Shown: positions 13,955 to 14,057 of the stretch, in pieces
Numbering within the stretch: the first letter of the stretch is position 1
Layout of the letters: every line of letters begins with the position of its first letter
Source: Clostridiales bacterium
Lineage (GTDB): Bacteria > Bacillota > Clostridia > Lachnospirales > WQUN01
Assembly: GCA_031269415.1 (NCBI GenBank)
Contig: JAISZF010000188.1
Span: 1-14,057, forward strand
Length of the DNA stretch: 14,057 nt
Reading direction: 5' to 3'
Translations under genes and position numbers: made by a program
Notes under the pieces: generated by a model
Database searches by the model: none
Seen by the model: only the letters and a program-made list of their open reading frames with translations
What the model was told of the DNA's origin: nothing

Positions 13955-14057
13955 TTGGAATCCATTGATAATATAAAGATACTGGTAGCGCAACAGAAAC
14001 TGATCCTTAGCGAATTGGAGAAATCCGTTATAACAACGGAAAGCTCCGATATTTTAG
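13955..14057 (+). CDS. Partial small gene, possibly Spo0E-like aspartyl-phosphate phosphatase
   Basis: From a TTG at 13955, with AGGAGG 7 nt upstream, the frame is open to the right edge, 34 codons. It reads MESIDNIKILVAQQKLILSE, then LEKSVITTESSDIL. The helical I..L...Q..L..L pattern followed by S..IL resembles the first part of Spo0E-like phosphatases, which remove phosphate from Spo0A and delay sporulation. The diagnostic SQELD motif would fall just beyond the window, so this is a guess from helical spacing. It is divergent from yqfC and the only genuine plus-strand gene seen. Confidence 0.55.
   Translation, partial: MESIDNIKILVAQQKLILSELEKSVITTESSDIL

Noticed and set aside
1..14057. CRISPR array, insertion sequence, rRNA or phage genes
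   Set aside because: I saw no regularly spaced repeats, transposase or integrase motifs, or rRNA-like sequence on either strand.

Overview
The window looks like chromosomal DNA of an anaerobic, endospore-forming member of the Firmicutes (Clostridia). The evidence is the sporulation pair yqfC-yqfD in front of phoH-pgpH-ybeY-dgkA (a Firmicutes gene order), a YerB-type DUF3048 lipoprotein, an O2-sensitive anaerobic sulfatase-maturase-like radical SAM gene, strong AGGAGG-type ribosome binding sites and several TTG starts. I cannot name a genus. Almost everything is on the minus strand, so the biological order runs from right to left.

Right part (about 13.96-7.0 kb, minus): after a short divergent intergenic region come yqfC, yqfD, phoH, pgpH (yqfF), ybeY, dgkA and a DUF3048 lipoprotein gene, with gaps of 0-49 bp and ATGA/TGATG overlaps. 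They cover spore-coat/envelope development, c-di-AMP hydrolysis, rRNA/RNA maturation and lipid-carrier or diacylglycerol phosphorylation. A sigma-E-like promoter candidate precedes yqfC. On the plus strand a partial small gene, possibly Spo0E-like, begins behind a good sigma-A-type promoter and runs off the right edge. The usual continuation after dgkA (cdd, era, recO) is absent.

Middle (7.0-2.6 kb, minus): uxaC, uxaB and uxaA follow the lipoprotein gene in the same direction with no visible terminator. Together they convert glucuronate/galacturonate to 2-keto-3-deoxygluconate: UxaC isomerises the hexuronate, UxaB reduces tagaturonate and UxaA dehydrates altronate. Between uxaC and uxaB lies a 121-bp insertion-like segment. 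It is bounded by two near-identical copies of the uxaC 3' end and carries a plus-strand fragment of a PD-(D/E)XK nuclease-like gene.

Left part (2.6-0.6 kb, minus): an accessory stretch. It holds a 49-codon ORF, an MNT-type nucleotidyltransferase antitoxin and a HEPN (HepT-like) toxin whose motif arginine is replaced by histidine. Behind them are deletion-collapsed remains of a DUF1156 DNA methylase and a DUF499 ATPase (a pair known from anti-phage loci), then an apparently intact Uma2-family nuclease. I read this as a decayed defence operon that kept its toxin-antitoxin head.

Far left (0.6 kb-1, minus): a tRNA-Arg(CCG) with a clear promoter and terminator, then the 5' part of an anaerobic sulfatase-maturase-type radical SAM gene cut by the window edge. 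Sulfatase maturation and hexuronate catabolism together suggest use of plant or sulfated polysaccharides; that is inference.
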